From NCBI RefSeq assembly GCF_937919355.1, contig NZ_CALFSA010000056.1, positions 1 to 19,714 on the forward strand: a DNA stretch of 19,714 bases, given 5' to 3'. The DNA comes from an uncultured Methanofollis sp. (GTDB lineage Archaea > Halobacteriota > Methanomicrobia > Methanomicrobiales > Methanofollaceae). Positions 7,739-15,128 of the stretch are shown here, piece by piece; position 1 is the first letter of the stretch, and each line of letters opens with the position of its first letter. A program made the position numbers and the translations under genes. The notes under the pieces are model-generated. The model was not told the DNA's origin and ran no database searches. It worked only from the letters and a program-made list of their open reading frames with translations.

Positions 7739-8301
7739 AGGACGCCCTGAAGCGCCTGCGCCGGAATGCGCCGGTGCAACTCTCCCTCGGACTGGCGATG
7801 GGGGTTGCCTTCGGCGCCTGCCTCCAGGTCGCCGGCGTCACGCGCTATGATGTGATCATCGGCCAGCTCCTGCTCACCGATTTCACGGTGGTGAAGGTGA
7901 TGCTCACTGCGGTGGCCGTCGGCACGCTCGGCGTCCACCTGATGCGGGCGGCGGGCCTTGCCGACCTTCACATCAAGCCGGGTTCGGTCGGCGCAACAGT
8001 CGTCGGCGGGGCGATCTTCGGTGCGGGGTTTGCGGTCCTCGGCTACTGTCCGGGGACGGTGGCCGGCGCCGTCGGGTCGGGCGCCCTCGACGCCCTCGTC
8101 GGCGGGGTGACCGGCATCCTCATCGGGGCCGGCATCTTCTCGGTCCTCTACCCCCGCCTTGAGGCGTCGGTGCTCGGGCTGGGGAAGTTCCCGACCGCCA
8201 CCATCCCCGAGGTCCTGCATGTCAACCCCCGGGTGGTGGTGGTGCCGCTCGTCCTCCTGATCGCGGCCGTCCTCTACGCTCTTGAATACCTGGGGCTCTG
8301 A
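7735..8301 (+). CDS. YeeE/YedE sulfur transporter, C-terminal half
   Basis: This 188-residue protein is the partner of the preceding half-transporter, with the typical VLGYCPGTVAGAVGSG motif (Cys105) and a second cysteine in GVAFGACLQVAG (Cys29). Hydrophobic segments lie near 15-33, 52-72, 85-103, 118-138 and 167-186. The family normally shows both GC(T/S)SG and GYCPGT motifs in one protein or in adjacent proteins. The start ATG at 7735 overlaps the previous stop as ATGA, which supports coupled translation and a heteromeric transporter. Any start upstream would read through the preceding gene in another frame and is rejected. Confidence 0.9.
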   Translation: MKDALKRLRRNAPVQLSLGLAMGVAFGACLQVAGVTRYDVIIGQLLLTDFTVVKVMLTAVAVGTLGVHLMRAAGLADLHIKPGSVGATVVGGAIFGAGFAVLGYCPGTVAGAVGSGALDALVGGVTGILIGAGIFSVLYPRLEASVLGLGKFPTATIPEVLHVNPRVVVVPLVLLIAAVLYALEYLGL

Positions 8302-8306
8302 TCAGG

Positions 8307-9122
8307 ATGACGCACAGAGAGACGTTCGAGACCCCTGCCCCGCCCCCGCCGTTGCTGGACTTCGCGCATATCACCGTCATGAAAGAGGACAGAAAAGTCC
8401 TCGACTCCCTCTCCCTCACCGTCGGTGCCAGCGAGCACCTCGCCATCCTCGGACCGAACGGGTCGGGGAAGTCGTCCCTGATCAAGACGATAACGCGGGA
8501 GTACTACCCGCTGACGCACCCGGACCGCAGGTTTTCGGTCCTCGGTGAGGAGGTGTGGCAGGTGGGCGCCCTCCGCTCCCTCCTCGGCATCGTCTCCGCG
8601 GACCTGCAGTTCACCTTCACCCGCGAGATCACCGGGCGTGACGTCGTCCTCTCCGGTTTCTTCTCCAGTGTCGGCCTCTTCAGGCACGAGGTCACCCCGG
8701 CGATGGACGAGAGGGCCGACGAGGTCATCGGCTTTCTGGAGGTCGAGCACCTCGCCGACCGCCCCATGACGCGGATGTCCACCGGCGAGGCGAGGCGCTT
8801 TCTCATCGGCCGCGCTCTCGTCCACGACCCCGCCGCCCTCATCCTGGACGAACCCACCGCCGGACTCGACCTCCACGCCCTCCACCACCTCCGCTCGGTG
8901 CTGCGGAAGGTCGCACGCTCAGGCACCGGCGTGGTCATGGTCACCCACAACCTCCACGACATCATCCCCGAGATCTCGCGGGTGGTACTGATGAAAGACG
9001 GGCGTATCTATGGCGACGGCCCGAAGGAAGAGGTCCTGACCGATGAGGTGATCGGCGGCCTCTTCGACGTCCCGGTGCATATCAGGGAAGAGGGAGGGTG
9101 GTATTATGCGAGCGGGTATTAG
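8307..9122 (+). CDS. Stand-alone ABC transporter ATP-binding protein
   Basis: This 271-residue protein is a single ABC ATPase domain. It has Walker A GPNGSGKS (49-56), a Q-loop glutamine in SADLQ (Gln101), a signature loop MSTGE (157-161, in place of the usual LSGGQ), Walker B ALILDE (177-182) and an H-loop VTHNLHD (His214). The style resembles the YlmA/ModF-like soluble group and iron- or molybdate-type importers. No membrane partner or binding protein is encoded here, so its cargo, if any, is unknown. It starts five bases after the YeeE/YedE stop, with CTGATCAGG as ribosome site overlapping that stop, which suggests it is co-transcribed with the sulfur genes. It ends the run; its functional link to sulfur is inferred from position only. 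Confidence 0.88.
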   Translation: MTHRETFETPAPPPPLLDFAHITVMKEDRKVLDSLSLTVGASEHLAILGPNGSGKSSLIKTITREYYPLTHPDRRFSVLGEEVWQVGALRSLLGIVSADLQFTFTREITGRDVVLSGFFSSVGLFRHEVTPAMDERADEVIGFLEVEHLADRPMTRMSTGEARRFLIGRALVHDPAALILDEPTAGLDLHALHHLRSVLRKVARSGTGVVMVTHNLHDIIPEISRVVLMKDGRIYGDGPKEEVLTDEVIGGLFDVPVHIREEGGWYYASGY

Positions 9123-9332
9123 GGAGGACGCCGGGGAGGACTGCTGATCGGTGTGCCTCCCGCACGCTCGCGCCGGGGGACCGTTCAGACAGTGGTTCTG
9201 TCCTCTCCATCTCGGTCTAGATTGGCTTGATGAGAGTCGCATCCTCGTGCACACCTGGAGAGTCGTTCTCTGGGATCATTATCATGGTAACTCATGGGGC
9301 GGGATTGGCATACTCCTTCTGGACTTCGGTCC

Positions 9333-9450
9333 TGTCTTCCCTGCCCCTATCCTGTTTCAGGGGTCCGGGGGCAACGAGAAAGCCGAAGGCTTTCGAGGCA
9401 GTCCCCCGGTGTCGAGTGTGGGGAAGACAGGGGGATCCGCACCGCTCTTC
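9333..9450 (-). repeat. Dispersed intergenic repeat, copy A
   Basis: Read on the minus strand this begins GAAGAGCGG, passes CTTCCCC and CCGGGGGACTGCC, then a hairpin GAAAGCC-TTC-GGCTTTC, then GCCCCCGGACCCCTG and ends near GGGAAGAC. The same order of blocks occurs in copy B (9609-9699), and parts in copies C and D near the right end. CCGGGGG and CCCCCGG (9365-9371, 9403-9409) pair as an outer stem around the inner one. Confidence 0.7.
9365..9409. other. Nested hairpin inside repeat copy A
   Basis: The outer arms are CCGGGGG (9365-9371) and CCCCCGG (9403-9409), exact complements. Inside them GAAAGCC (9378-9384) and GGCTTTC (9388-9394) form a second perfect 7-bp stem with a three-base loop. The DNA is nearly palindromic, so the structure could form in RNA from either strand. 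Confidence 0.65.
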
Positions 9451-9608
9451 ATGGGATCAGGGGGTGGCACAGGCAGACCAAAACAGGATTTCTTTGGTTC
9501 TCACTCAGGGAAGTATTTTCATGCAATCGTAATGGCAGGGGGATGGTGGGGAAGGAGCAACAGCGCCCTTAAGAAAAACATACTTCTTCGAGTGGCAGTC
9601 CCCTGGAG

Positions 9609-9699
9609 AAGAGAGCGCTGATCAACTGCCTTCCCCATAGAGATCGCCGGGGGACTGACGCCCCCGGACCCCTGCTCAGGATTGGACCGGGGAAGACGA
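9609..9699 (+). repeat. Dispersed intergenic repeat, copy B
   Basis: This is the same element as copy A but in plus orientation: AGAGCGCTGATCAACTGCC, CTTCCCC, CGCCGGGGGACT, GCCCCCGGACCCCTG (9660-9674), CAGGATTGG and GGGGAAGAC. The 15-base block at 9660-9674 is the exact reverse complement of 9358-9372. Copy B lacks the inner hairpin of copy A (about 25 bases shorter), keeping only a CCGGGGG/CCCCCGG stem (9647-9653, 9661-9667). Confidence 0.7.
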
Positions 9700-9779
9700 A
9701 GCAGACCTTCTGAAGGAGGGCAGATTGCCATCTCTCCAATCCTATACCCGGGACGCAAAGGTTCCCGCAACTAGACCCG

Positions 9780-9791
9780 AAAAAAGAAAAT
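9780..9791 (-). terminator. T-rich terminator of the rfcS-mcm transcript
   Basis: On the minus strand this reads as a run of four T, one C and seven T, about 12 bases after the stop codon of the last mcm gene. Archaeal RNA polymerase commonly stops at such T tracts without a hairpin. The tract is seen directly; its role is inferred. Confidence 0.55.
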
Positions 9792-9802
9792 CCCCTCTCC
9801 CC

Positions 9803-11896
9803 TCAGATCAACCGGACGATCCCGCGCCGCGGCTGCATCGCCTCGCCGAAGCGGACCATCTTGTCCAGGTTCTCCTGCACCTCGTCGCGGTCATAGCCCT
9901 GCTGGACCAGTGTCTCGACGACCTCCTCCATCTTTGCGGTGCCGTCGTCGCCGCCGAGCGTCTTGATCGTCTCCCTGATGGTGCGGATGATGTCCCTCTT
10001 CTTCTTCGTGATCCCGGTCGTCCATTTGTCGATGTCCAGGGTGCCGGTCTCGGCGTCGTAGGCGACCTGCCGGAGACAGGCGTCCACGATCGTGATCACC
10101 CTCTCCGCGTCATCGGGCTCGACTGTCTTTGAGAGGCGCATCCGTGCGCTCGCCTCGCCGAGGCGGATCAACGCCTCGAGTTGCCGGGCCGTCACCGGCA
10201 CCGGCTTGTTATCGTCGGCGAGGTCGCGGAGCCTGAGGTAGTATTTGATGAGCATCTCCTTCGCGCCGTCGGTGATGAGGGGCGTCACGTGCCTCTTTGC
10301 GTAGGCGATATATTTCCGGAGGAGTTCGGGTACGATCGGCGGTTCCACCACCGTGCTCTCGCTCTCCAGCAGGTCGGCGTGCTCCTCCGGGAGGGGCCCC
10401 TCCTGTTTCTGCATGATCAGTTCCCCGACCCTGTGTGCCGAGATAATGTGCTTTGCGATCGCCGTGTCCCGCGTGTGGTCGGGTTTGTCCGTCATGATGA
10501 AGATGAGATCGAAACGGGAGAGGAGCGAAGGCGGCATGTTGATCTGCTCGGCGATAGGGACGAAGGCGTCGAACCGTCCGAGTTTCGGGTTTGCGGCGCC
10601 GAGGAGTGCGCAGCGGGAGCGGAGCGTCGCCGTGATCCCGGCCTTTGCGACCGAAATACTCTGCTGCTCCATCGCCTCGTGGAGGGCCGACCTGTCCTCC
10701 TTCTGCATCTTGTCCATCTCGTCCACCGCGGCGATCCCCATGTCCGCGAGGACGAGAGCGCCCGCCTCCAGGGTCCAGCTCCCGTCGCCGAAGTCGTCCT
10801 TCACCGCCGTCGCCGTCAGGCCTGCGGAAGTCGAGGACTTGCCCGACGTGTACACGCCCCGCGGCGAGATCTGCACGACGTACCTGAGCATCTGAGACTT
10901 CGCAATACCGGGGTCGCCGACCAGGAGGACGTGGATGTCGCCCCGGAGACGGGAACCGTCAGGCAGGTCCTTCGCAACTCCCCCGAAGAGTTGGAAGGCG
11001 ATCGCCTCCTTCACCTCGGTGTTCCCGTAGATCGAGGGGGCGATCGAACCGGTGATCTTCCCGTACAGGTCAGGGTCGTGCGAGAGTTCAAGGATCTCGT
11101 CCTCGTCCTCGTCGGAGATGTTCACCTCCTCGAACTCCCTCTCCGGCGCCTCGATCGAGGAGCACTCCAGGTAGATATCGAAGAGAGTGGACTTCGTCCC
11201 GTAGTTCACACGCTGTTTCGAGCGGAGGATGCCGTTGAGGACCACCCTGTCGCCGGGTGCGATCGCGCCCGTGAGGTCGTCGGCCACCTCGACGTCGAGG
11301 GTCTGGGGACGCTCGCCGCCCCGCAGACCTTCGGGCGACTCCTGGATACGCACCTTCTGCGAGTCCACGTACCGCGACTTTGCCTGGAGGAGTTTCAGTT
11401 TGCGCCTGTTGCACTCGGGGTTCGGGCACTCCTCCGGTTCCTCGAAGTTCCCGTAGCCCTGCCGCACTGTCGTCGTGGAACTGCACCCCGGACACTGGAA
11501 GACCGCCTCGACGATCCGCGGCCGCACCTCCGTCGTCTTCCTGATGATCCCCTTCACCGAGACGAAACGGTTGATGTGAGAGGCCCTGATGTCCCTGATG
11601 CCGGTGACACGCTCAATGTGGTGGAAGCGGACATTGACCCGCCCTGCCTTCTCCTCGCCGATGGCGGTGATCTGGCGGAGTGCGTCCCTTATGTCGCCGA
11701 TCGCCTTGCCCGGACGCTCGATCACCTCGTCCGCAAGGCGCAGGCCGGATTTACCTGAAGCCTGCAGTGTCCGGTAGTCGATGTACAGGGAGCGCTTGAA
11801 GGGGAACTCCCTCTCGATCTCGGCGAGTTCTCGCCGGCAGTACCGGGAGAGGAAGTTTACCCACTCCCCCACCACATCGGTGACCTCGTCTCCCAT
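9803..11896 (-). CDS. mcm: MCM replicative helicase, second (downstream) paralogue
   Basis: This 697-residue ATPase unwinds DNA at replication forks as a hexamer ring. The N-terminal domain (to about 255) has a zinc knuckle with Cys135, Cys138, Cys157 and Cys162 (CPGC and CPNPEC, so the last pair is spaced by four residues) and the ESPEGLRGGE segment. The AAA+ core has Walker A GDPGIAKS (Lys333), Walker B VDEMDKM (Asp392, Glu393), sensor 1 ANP (Asn436) and the arginine finger SRFD (Arg461). A winged helix ends the protein (about 625-697). All catalytic residues are present, and there is no intein. ATG 11896 is two bases after the stop of the other mcm; the frame is open further upstream to 12133, but that part overlaps the neighbour and is not MCM-like. 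It is last in the rfcS-mcm-mcm run. Confidence 0.95.
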   Translation of the reverse strand: MGDEVTDVVGEWVNFLSRYCRRELAEIEREFPFKRSLYIDYRTLQASGKSGLRLADEVIERPGKAIGDIRDALRQITAIGEEKAGRVNVRFHHIERVTGIRDIRASHINRFVSVKGIIRKTTEVRPRIVEAVFQCPGCSSTTTVRQGYGNFEEPEECPNPECNRRKLKLLQAKSRYVDSQKVRIQESPEGLRGGERPQTLDVEVADDLTGAIAPGDRVVLNGILRSKQRVNYGTKSTLFDIYLECSSIEAPEREFEEVNISDEDEDEILELSHDPDLYGKITGSIAPSIYGNTEVKEAIAFQLFGGVAKDLPDGSRLRGDIHVLLVGDPGIAKSQMLRYVVQISPRGVYTSGKSSTSAGLTATAVKDDFGDGSWTLEAGALVLADMGIAAVDEMDKMQKEDRSALHEAMEQQSISVAKAGITATLRSRCALLGAANPKLGRFDAFVPIAEQINMPPSLLSRFDLIFIMTDKPDHTRDTAIAKHIISAHRVGELIMQKQEGPLPEEHADLLESESTVVEPPIVPELLRKYIAYAKRHVTPLITDGAKEMLIKYYLRLRDLADDNKPVPVTARQLEALIRLGEASARMRLSKTVEPDDAERVITIVDACLRQVAYDAETGTLDIDKWTTGITKKKRDIIRTIRETIKTLGGDDGTAKMEEVVETLVQQGYDRDEVQENLDKMVRFGEAMQPRRGIVRLI

Positions 11897-11898
11897 CT

Positions 11899-14031
11899 CT
11901 AATACTCCCGTACGAAGAGTTTGATGATCCCGGCCCGGAGTTCGACGATCTCGCCCTCGTTCTTGAGCATCTTGATCGTCGCATCGACCTTCTCCTTTGC
12001 AAAGCCCTGCCTGATCATCTCCTCGACCACCTGCTCGACATTTGCGGAACCGTCGTCGCCGCCGATGTCCCTGATGACCTCCTTCACTGTCCTGATGATG
12101 TCCCGCTGCTTCTTCGAGATCCCGGTCGTCCACTTGTCGATATCGAAAGTGCCCGACTCGGCGTCATAGGCGACCTGACGGAGACAGGTGTCCACGATCT
12201 TGATCACCCGCTGTGCATCTTCCATGTCCACCGTCGGCGAGAGACGGATCCGTGCACTCGCCTCGCCGAGGCGGACGAGGGCTTCAAGTTGCCGTGCGGT
12301 CACCGGCACCGGTTTGTTGTTGTCCGCCAGGTTCCGCAGCTGGAGGTAGTAGTCCCGCAGGGCGTCCCGCGCCTCGGGGACGATCGTCGGGAAGCAGGTC
12401 CGCTTGGCGTACGCGATGTACTTGCGGAAGAGGAGGGGCTCGATGTCCGGTGTCACCGGCTTGAGTTGTTGCTGGATATAGGCGTCGTCCACGCCTTCAA
12501 CCGGCATCCGCCTCTTCTTCTCGATCAGTTCGCCGACGGCGTGGGACTTGAGGATGTGCTCCGCGATCGCCATGTCGCGGGCCGAGTCGGGCTTGTCCGT
12601 CATGATGAAGATGAGGTCGAAACGGGAGAGGAGGGAGGGCGGCATGTTGATCTGCTCGCCGATGGGTGAATACTCGTCGAAACGACCCATCTTTGGGTTT
12701 GCGGCGCCGAGGAGTGCGCAGCGGGAACGGAGCGTAGCGGTGATGCCCGCTTTCGCAATCGACACGGTTTGCTGCTCCATCGCTTCGTGGAGGGCCGACC
12801 TGTCCTCCTTGTCCATCTTGTCCAGTTCATCGACAGCCGCCATGCCCATATCTGCAAGGACGAGGGCGCCGGCTTCCAGCGTCCAGCGGCCGTCGCCGAA
12901 CTCGTCCTTCACCGCCGTCGCCGTGAGGCCCGCAGAGGTCGAGGACTTGCCCGAGGTGTAGATGCCGCGGGGGGAGAGTTGCACGATATACCTGAGGAGC
13001 TGGGACTTTGCGATACCCGGGTCGCCGACCAGGAGGACATGGATGTCGCCGCGGAGGCGGGAACCGTCGGGCATCTCCTTCGGGATACCGCCGAAGAGCT
13101 GGAGGGCGACAGCCTCCTTCACGTCCGTGTTCCCGTAGATCGTCGGGGCGATGGAGCGTGCGATCTTCGAGTAGATCTTCGGGTCCTTCGAAAGTTCATG
13201 GATCGCCTCCTCGTCTTCCTCGGTGATATTCACCTCCTCGAACTCCTTCTCGGCCACCTCGATCGCGTTGCACTCCAGGTAGATGTCGAAGAGGGTGGAC
13301 TTCGTGCCTGCGTTGATCCGCTGGAAAGACCTGAGGATGCCGGTGATCACCACCCTGTCGCCGGGTGCGGAACCACCTGTCAGGTCGTCGGTCACGTCCA
13401 CGTCTATGGTCTGCGGCTGTTCGCCACCGCGGAGGCCCTCCGGGGACTCCTGGATACGCAATTTCTGGGCGTCCACGAACTCGGATTTCTCGGGCACGAG
13501 TTCGAGGGGCGTCTTCTTCTGGCAATTGGCGCAGACCCTGAAGGGGTCCTGGAACCTGCCGTAGGTCTGGGAGTACGGCGGGGTGAACTGGCCGCACTCC
13601 AGGCATTTGAAGACCGCGGAGACGATCCTCGGCCTGACCTCGGTCGTCTTCCTGAGTATCCCCTCCACGGCGACGAAGGTGTTGATCTGGTTTGCCCTGA
13701 TGTCCCTGATCTTCGTCTTTCTGGTGAGGTTCGTGAACCTGACATGAACGATGCGTCTGTCCTTCTCCTCGATGATGCCGAGGCGGACGAGGGCGTCCTT
13801 GACGTCGTTCATCACCTTTTCAGGGCGCTCGATGAGTTCGTCGGCGAGGGCGAGGCCGCGCCTGCCGAATGCTTCGAGGTTCCTGTAATCGATGTAAAAG
13901 GAGCGTTTGTGGGGGAACTCCTTCGAGAGTTCGACCCGCTCTTTCCGGTTATACTGCCGCTTGAGGAATGTCTCCCAGTCGCTGACGACGTCGGTCACTT
14001 CAGTTTTCTGGCGGGGTGACATCGGTATCAT
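11899..14031 (-). CDS. mcm: MCM replicative helicase, first (upstream) paralogue
   Basis: This 710-residue MCM has the same layout as its neighbour: N-terminal domain with a zinc knuckle of Cys143, Cys146, Cys167 and Cys170 (CLEC and CANC, regular two-residue spacing), the ESPEGLRGGE segment near 195-204, then the AAA+ core with Walker A GDPGIAKS (Lys342), Walker B VDELDKM (Asp401, Glu402), sensor 1 ANP (Asn445) and arginine finger SRFD (Arg470), and a C-terminal winged helix. The two proteins are closely similar along their whole length, so this is a tandem duplication, but they differ in the zinc knuckle, the segment after the core (around 490-520) and the C-terminus. GGAGGAGG (14049 to 14042) is about ten bases before the ATG at 14031; ATG 14022 is a possible alternative. 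It follows rfcS by 50 bases. Confidence 0.95.
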   Translation of the reverse strand: MIPMSPRQKTEVTDVVSDWETFLKRQYNRKERVELSKEFPHKRSFYIDYRNLEAFGRRGLALADELIERPEKVMNDVKDALVRLGIIEEKDRRIVHVRFTNLTRKTKIRDIRANQINTFVAVEGILRKTTEVRPRIVSAVFKCLECGQFTPPYSQTYGRFQDPFRVCANCQKKTPLELVPEKSEFVDAQKLRIQESPEGLRGGEQPQTIDVDVTDDLTGGSAPGDRVVITGILRSFQRINAGTKSTLFDIYLECNAIEVAEKEFEEVNITEEDEEAIHELSKDPKIYSKIARSIAPTIYGNTDVKEAVALQLFGGIPKEMPDGSRLRGDIHVLLVGDPGIAKSQLLRYIVQLSPRGIYTSGKSSTSAGLTATAVKDEFGDGRWTLEAGALVLADMGMAAVDELDKMDKEDRSALHEAMEQQTVSIAKAGITATLRSRCALLGAANPKMGRFDEYSPIGEQINMPPSLLSRFDLIFIMTDKPDSARDMAIAEHILKSHAVGELIEKKRRMPVEGVDDAYIQQQLKPVTPDIEPLLFRKYIAYAKRTCFPTIVPEARDALRDYYLQLRNLADNNKPVPVTARQLEALVRLGEASARIRLSPTVDMEDAQRVIKIVDTCLRQVAYDAESGTFDIDKWTTGISKKQRDIIRTVKEVIRDIGGDDGSANVEQVVEEMIRQGFAKEKVDATIKMLKNEGEIVELRAGIIKLFVREY

Positions 14032-14081
14032 ATATGGGGGGCCTCCTCCATCAAGGTGGCTGTCCGGGTTTGAATGACGTT

Positions 14082-15050
14082 TTATCCGTTCTTCTGTACG
14101 GCAAGAACAAAGAGGGCGATCAGTGCCTCCATCTGGATGGAGGCGTCTGCTCCTTCGGAGATCCTGAAGTCGGCCTCGCCGAGGTGGTCGATGAAGGCGA
14201 CCTTGAGGGGGGTTGCCATGTCAGAACGGACGACTTCCCTGAAGCACTGGTTGATCAGTTCGTTCGGGGCTATTCCCCGGTCGCGCATGAGGCGGTGGAG
14301 CGCCCCTTCGGCGGCGGGGAAGTCGCCCTGTATCGAGAGGTCGAGGAGTCCCCTGATCTCGTCGGGCCGTGCCGTCGAAGTCGTCTCATAGATCATGCCG
14401 GCGCCGATATCGTGCGAGATGATCGCCGCACCCTGCAGGGCGTTGAGAGCCTTTCTCATGTCGCCTTCGGCGATATAGACGATCGCCTGTACTGCGTCGT
14501 CGCTGAGGGTCAGGCCCTCGGTCACGGCGACTCTCCGCACCTGCTCAGCGACTGCCGCCTCGTCGAGGGGCCTGAAACGGTAGATGGCGCACCGGCTCTG
14601 GATGGGGTCGATGATCTTCGATGAGTAGTTGCAGGAGAGTATGAACCGGCAGGTCTGGGCGTAGTTTTCCATGGTCCGCCTGAGTGCGGCCTGGGCGTCG
14701 GTCGTGAGGGCGTCGGCCTCGTCCAGGAAGAGGATCTTGAAGGTTGCGCCGCCGAGCGGGGAGGTCCGGGCGAAACCCTTGATCTGGTTCCTGACCACGT
14801 CGATCCCGCGCTCGTCCGAGGCGTTCATCTCCCTGAAGTTCATCTGCCAGGTCTCGCCGAAGAATTCTTTGGCAAGGGCTACGGCGGCGGTGGTCTTGCC
14901 GACGCCGGCAGGACCTGTGAAGAGGAGATGGGGGAGAGTGCCGCTCTTCACGTATGACCGGAGACGCTCGACGATCTCCGGGTGTCCTACCATGTCCGCA
15001 AGTTTTTGCGGCCGGTATTTCTCGATCCAGATGGTGTTGTTGCCCTCCAT
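14082..15050 (-). CDS. rfcS: Replication factor C small subunit (clamp loader)
   Basis: This 322-residue AAA+ protein is the small subunit of the clamp loader, which opens the PCNA ring and places it on primed DNA. Motifs seen are IEKYRPQKLADMVGH (9-23, RFC box II), Walker A GPAGVGKT (46-53), FREMNASDERGIDVVR, Walker B FLDEADALT, sensor 1 SCNYSSKI and the SRC arginine finger (IQSRCAIYRF), followed by the lid and collar domain. The length is usual for archaeal small subunits. Codons GTG (15053) and ATG (15050) are adjacent; ATG is chosen. A TATA-like GCATATTC (15084 to 15077) lies about 27-30 bases upstream with no ribosome site, so the mRNA is probably leaderless. It leads the mcm pair. The large subunit is not in the window. 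Confidence 0.95.
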   Translation of the reverse strand: MEGNNTIWIEKYRPQKLADMVGHPEIVERLRSYVKSGTLPHLLFTGPAGVGKTTAAVALAKEFFGETWQMNFREMNASDERGIDVVRNQIKGFARTSPLGGATFKILFLDEADALTTDAQAALRRTMENYAQTCRFILSCNYSSKIIDPIQSRCAIYRFRPLDEAAVAEQVRRVAVTEGLTLSDDAVQAIVYIAEGDMRKALNALQGAAIISHDIGAGMIYETTSTARPDEIRGLLDLSIQGDFPAAEGALHRLMRDRGIAPNELINQCFREVVRSDMATPLKVAFIDHLGEADFRISEGADASIQMEALIALFVLAVQKNG

Positions 15051-15128
15051 CACAGAGTGATTGTTTCTCCAGACATGAATATGCTGTCATCCTGATCTTT
15101 ATGTGACCGGGGGGTACAACTTTACGGT
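15051..15128. promoter_or_regulatory. Divergent promoter region between rfcS and the RPA-associated gene
   Basis: This 78-bp space carries one TATA-like box for each direction: GCATATTC on the minus strand (15084 to 15077) for rfcS, and TCTTTATG on the plus strand (15096-15103) for the RPA-associated gene. Both are at the distance expected for transcription starting close to the start codon, and neither gene has a clear ribosome site. The boxes lie so close that initiation complexes could compete. Confidence 0.55.

Larger units (their letters stand above)
9123..9802. other. 680-bp gene-free region with repeats
   Basis: No convincing gene is present between the ABC ATPase gene and the end of the downstream mcm. 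A 156-codon open frame at 9151-9621 lacks any domain, is low in complexity and runs across the repeat copies. The region holds two inverted copies of a structured repeat (9333-9450 and 9609-9699), a nested hairpin at 9365-9409 and a T-rich terminator for the minus-strand mcm transcript at 9780-9791. The rest (9123-9332 and 9500-9600) shows nothing I can name. Confidence 0.7.

Noticed and set aside
9151..9621. A 156-codon open frame in the gene-free region
   Set aside because: It has no recognisable domain, no ribosome site, odd composition, and runs through two repeat copies.
9333..9699. CRISPR array or classic insertion sequence
   Set aside because: The repeats are few, inverted and unevenly spaced, with no spacers, no cas gene and no transposase; a true array or IS is not supported.
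10181..11758. A 525-codon open frame on the plus strand opposite the downstream mcm, and a similar 416-codon one at 12769-14019
   Set aside because: Both are mirror frames of the conserved mcm genes; they resemble one another only because the two mcm genes do.
11897..12133. N-terminal extension of the downstream mcm by 79 codons
   Set aside because: The extension overlaps the C-terminus of the upstream mcm, is rich in charged shadow-type sequence, and MCM homology begins right after ATG 11896.
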